8,111 bases of DNA from JAXDLK01 sp034666665 (GTDB lineage: Bacteria; Desulfobacterota; Binatia; JACPRU01): assembly GCA_034666665.1 (NCBI GenBank), contig JAXDLK010000361.1, positions 1-8,111 on the forward strand, given 5' to 3'. Under the pieces are notes generated by a model. It searched no databases. It saw only the letters and a list, made by a program, of their open reading frames with translations, and was not told the DNA's origin. Positions 6,757 to 8,111 of this stretch are shown here, in pieces. The position numbers and the translations under genes were made by a program. Position 1 is the stretch's first letter. Each line of letters begins with the position of its first letter.

Positions 6757-7266
6757 CTACGCCGGAACCGTGGCGGCGATCGCCGGTTCCGACTCCCCGA
6801 CCAGACGCATCGGCTCCCGGGGCCGCTCCCGCGTCTCCTCCACGAGACCGATCCGGCACTCGCCGTCGAGATAGCCGCCGTCCTCGATCACCACCACCTG
6901 GGCCGACACCTGGCCGACGAAGCGGCCGGTGGAGCGGATCTCCACCTTCCGGGTCTCGGCGATCTCGCCGGCCACGGAACCTTCGATCCTGAGGACGTCC
7001 GCCTTGATCCAGCCCTCGACGATGGCCTCCGGGCCGATGACGAGCAGCTGAGTGCAGCGGAGCTCGCCCTTGAGCTTGCCGTCGATCCTCGTCGGCGTCG
7101 TGAAGCTGAGCTTGCCCGTGACCTCGGAGTCCGCCGCGAGCGACGTCCGCAGATCGCCTTCGCGCAGGAAGTCCGCCGGCGGCAGCGTCTTCGGCGTGGG
7201 AGCCGGGACCTCGCGCACTGCATCTTCCGGGGATTCGGACAGCGGGTTCTTCCGGAACAGGGACAT
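6757..7266 (-). CDS. Bactofilin family protein (polymer-forming cytoskeletal)
   Basis: Bactofilins (PF04519, formerly DUF583) self-assemble without nucleotides into filaments that scaffold cell-shape, stalk or envelope enzymes, often on the inner face of the membrane. The 169-residue product has the family layout: a short N-terminal tail with a Pro-rich stretch (21-30), a central right-handed beta-helix (about 45-140) and a charged, likely disordered C-terminal tail. The helix region shows recurring Gly-plus-hydrophobic turns (GKLSF, GKLKGEL, GWIKADVL, GSVAGEI, GQVSAQVVV, GYLDGECRIG). The N-terminus MSLFRK resembles the short Phe-plus-basic membrane-targeting peptide described for some bactofilins; this is inference. 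The frame continues upstream, but ATG 7266 is chosen because a perfect AAGGAGG precedes it and the domain needs no more. It is the only cytoskeletal gene here, 92 nt behind the ABC ATPase gene. Confidence 0.92.
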   Translation of the reverse strand: MSLFRKNPLSESPEDAVREVPAPTPKTLPPADFLREGDLRTSLAADSEVTGKLSFTTPTRIDGKLKGELRCTQLLVIGPEAIVEGWIKADVLRIEGSVAGEIAETRKVEIRSTGRFVGQVSAQVVVIEDGGYLDGECRIGLVEETRERPREPMRLVGESEPAIAATVPA

Positions 7267-7271
7267 GACTC

Positions 7272-7278
7272 CCTCCTT
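7272..7278 (-). promoter_or_regulatory. Strong Shine-Dalgarno site deciding the bactofilin start
   Basis: On the minus strand AAGGAGG lies 5 nt before the ATG at 7266. It decides against longer starts in the same open frame, which extends back into the end of the ABC ATPase gene. It is the best ribosome-binding site in the window, suggesting efficient translation. Confidence 0.85.
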
Positions 7279-7358
7279 GGGATCTCTCAGGCGAGGTTCG
7301 TATCGGCTGCGGGAACGATCATGTTCGTCGGGCGGCCAAAATTCGAGCTTATGGCAGA

Positions 7359-8111
7359 TCACGTCTCGGCGGGAAAGACGTGGCAGGCGACGCCGTGTCC
7401 GCGCGCTCCCGTCAGCAGGGCGGGATCGACGCGGCGGCACACGTCCTCCGCCCACGGGCAGCGCGGATGGAACGCGCACCCGGGCGGTGGGGCGATCGGA
7501 CTCGGCACGTCGCCGCGTGGGACGGTTCGCTCTCGCTTCTGCCCGGGCACCGGGTTCGGCACCGCGGAGAGGAGCGCCCGGGTGTAAGGATGCCGTGGCG
7601 CCGCGTACAGCTCCTCGCTCGACGCCAGCTCGACGATCCGTCCGAGGTACATGATCGCCACGCGGTGGCTGATGTGCTCGACCACGCGGAGGTCGTGCGC
7701 GATGAAGAGGTACGCGAGCCGCCGCTCCTCCTGGAGGTCCTGCAGCAGGTTCACGATCTGCGCCTGGATCGAGACGTCGAGGGCGGAGACCGGCTCGTCG
7801 GCGACGATGAACTTCGGGCCGACGGCGAGAGCGCGGGCGATGCCGATCCGCTGCCGCTGGCCGCCGCTGAACTCGTGCGGGTAACGGTCGAACGCGTCGG
7901 GGTGGAGCCCGACCCGAGCGAGCAGATCCATCACCCGCGCGCGCCGGTCCGCGCCGCGGGCGATACCGTGGATCGCCAGACCTTCGCCGACGATCGAGCC
8001 GACACGCATCCGAGGGTTCAGCGACGAATACGGATCCTGGAAGATCATCTGCAGGTGGCGGCGCTTGCGGCGGAGCTCGCGCCGGGGAAGCGCAGTCAAG
8101 TCGACGCCCTC
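7359..8111 (-). CDS. Oligopeptide/dipeptide ABC transporter ATP-binding protein, OppF/DppF type (5' end cut off)
   Basis: This is the ATPase subunit that powers uptake of peptides or similar solutes through an Opp/Dpp/Nik-type importer at the inner membrane. The window shows 250 C-terminal residues; the start codon and Walker A lie beyond position 8111. Visible are the Q-loop QMIFQDPYSSLNPRM (21-35, counted from the first visible codon), the signature SGGQRQR (82-88), Walker B FIVADEP (101-107) with Glu106, the D-loop SALD and the H-loop FIAHD (136-140) with His139. The C-terminal oligopeptide-transporter extension includes APRHPYTRALL and a four-cysteine region (Cys212, 218, 225, 243). A TTG at 8099 is internal, because conserved sequence (EGVD) continues upstream. 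OppF/DppF, rather than the D subunit, is suggested by the FQDPYSSLNPRM form, but the substrate cannot be read from sequence. Confidence 0.93.
   Translation of the reverse strand, partial: EGVDLTALPRRELRRKRRHLQMIFQDPYSSLNPRMRVGSIVGEGLAIHGIARGADRRARVMDLLARVGLHPDAFDRYPHEFSGGQRQRIGIARALAVGPKFIVADEPVSALDVSIQAQIVNLLQDLQEERRLAYLFIAHDLRVVEHISHRVAIMYLGRIVELASSEELYAAPRHPYTRALLSAVPNPVPGQKRERTVPRGDVPSPIAPPPGCAFHPRCPWAEDVCRRVDPALLTGARGHGVACHVFPAET

Noticed and set aside
7267..7479. Upstream extension of the bactofilin reading frame
   Set aside because: It runs into the ABC ATPase coding region, is not bactofilin-like, and the strong AAGGAGG lies just before ATG 7266.
7052..7654. A 200-codon plus-strand frame opposite the bactofilin and ABC ATPase genes
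   Set aside because: Ser/Arg-rich composition, no ribosome site seen, and antisense to two recognised genes.

Overview
The window is about 8.1 kb of GC-rich (roughly two-thirds G+C by eye), densely coding chromosomal DNA. It is mostly core translation and protein-folding genes. The gene order ffh, rpsP, khpA, rimM, trmD, a SPOUT-type RNA methyltransferase, rplS, together with a bactofilin gene and GC-rich codon usage, suggests a free-living bacterium of the Acidobacteriota, Myxococcota/'Deltaproteobacteria' or a related candidate phylum. The exact lineage cannot be fixed without a tree. No phage genes, transposases, CRISPR arrays, tRNA or rRNA genes were seen.

Layout: (1) 39-2084, groES and groEL, the bicistronic chaperonin operon, closed by a strong hairpin terminator at 2108-2139. 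(2) 2147-6601, a translation-associated cluster on the + strand. It begins with a probable promoter whose -35 box overlaps the terminator tail. It runs ffh (SRP GTPase), rpsP (ribosomal protein S16), khpA (KH-domain RNA chaperone), rimM (16S processing factor), trmD (tRNA m1G37 methyltransferase), a PF09936-like SPOUT methyltransferase of unknown target, and rplS (L19). A hairpin-rich 163-nt spacer separates rpsP from khpA. (3) 6602-6756, a convergent spacer with no convincing terminator. (4) 6757-8111, two genes on the - strand: a bactofilin with its own strong Shine-Dalgarno site, and upstream of it the C-terminal part of an oligopeptide/dipeptide-type ABC ATPase that runs off the window end.

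The genes fit together functionally. Ribosomal proteins (S16, L19), ribosome maturation (RimM), tRNA modification (TrmD), co-translational targeting (Ffh) and folding of new proteins (GroESL) are commonly co-located and growth-rate controlled. I do not see a clearly new multi-gene system. The most interesting points are the uncharacterised methyltransferase locked between trmD and rplS, Asp-to-Glu changes at two normally invariant positions (Ffh G4 motif and the TrmD catalytic base position), and the structured spacer inside the ribosomal protein operon.
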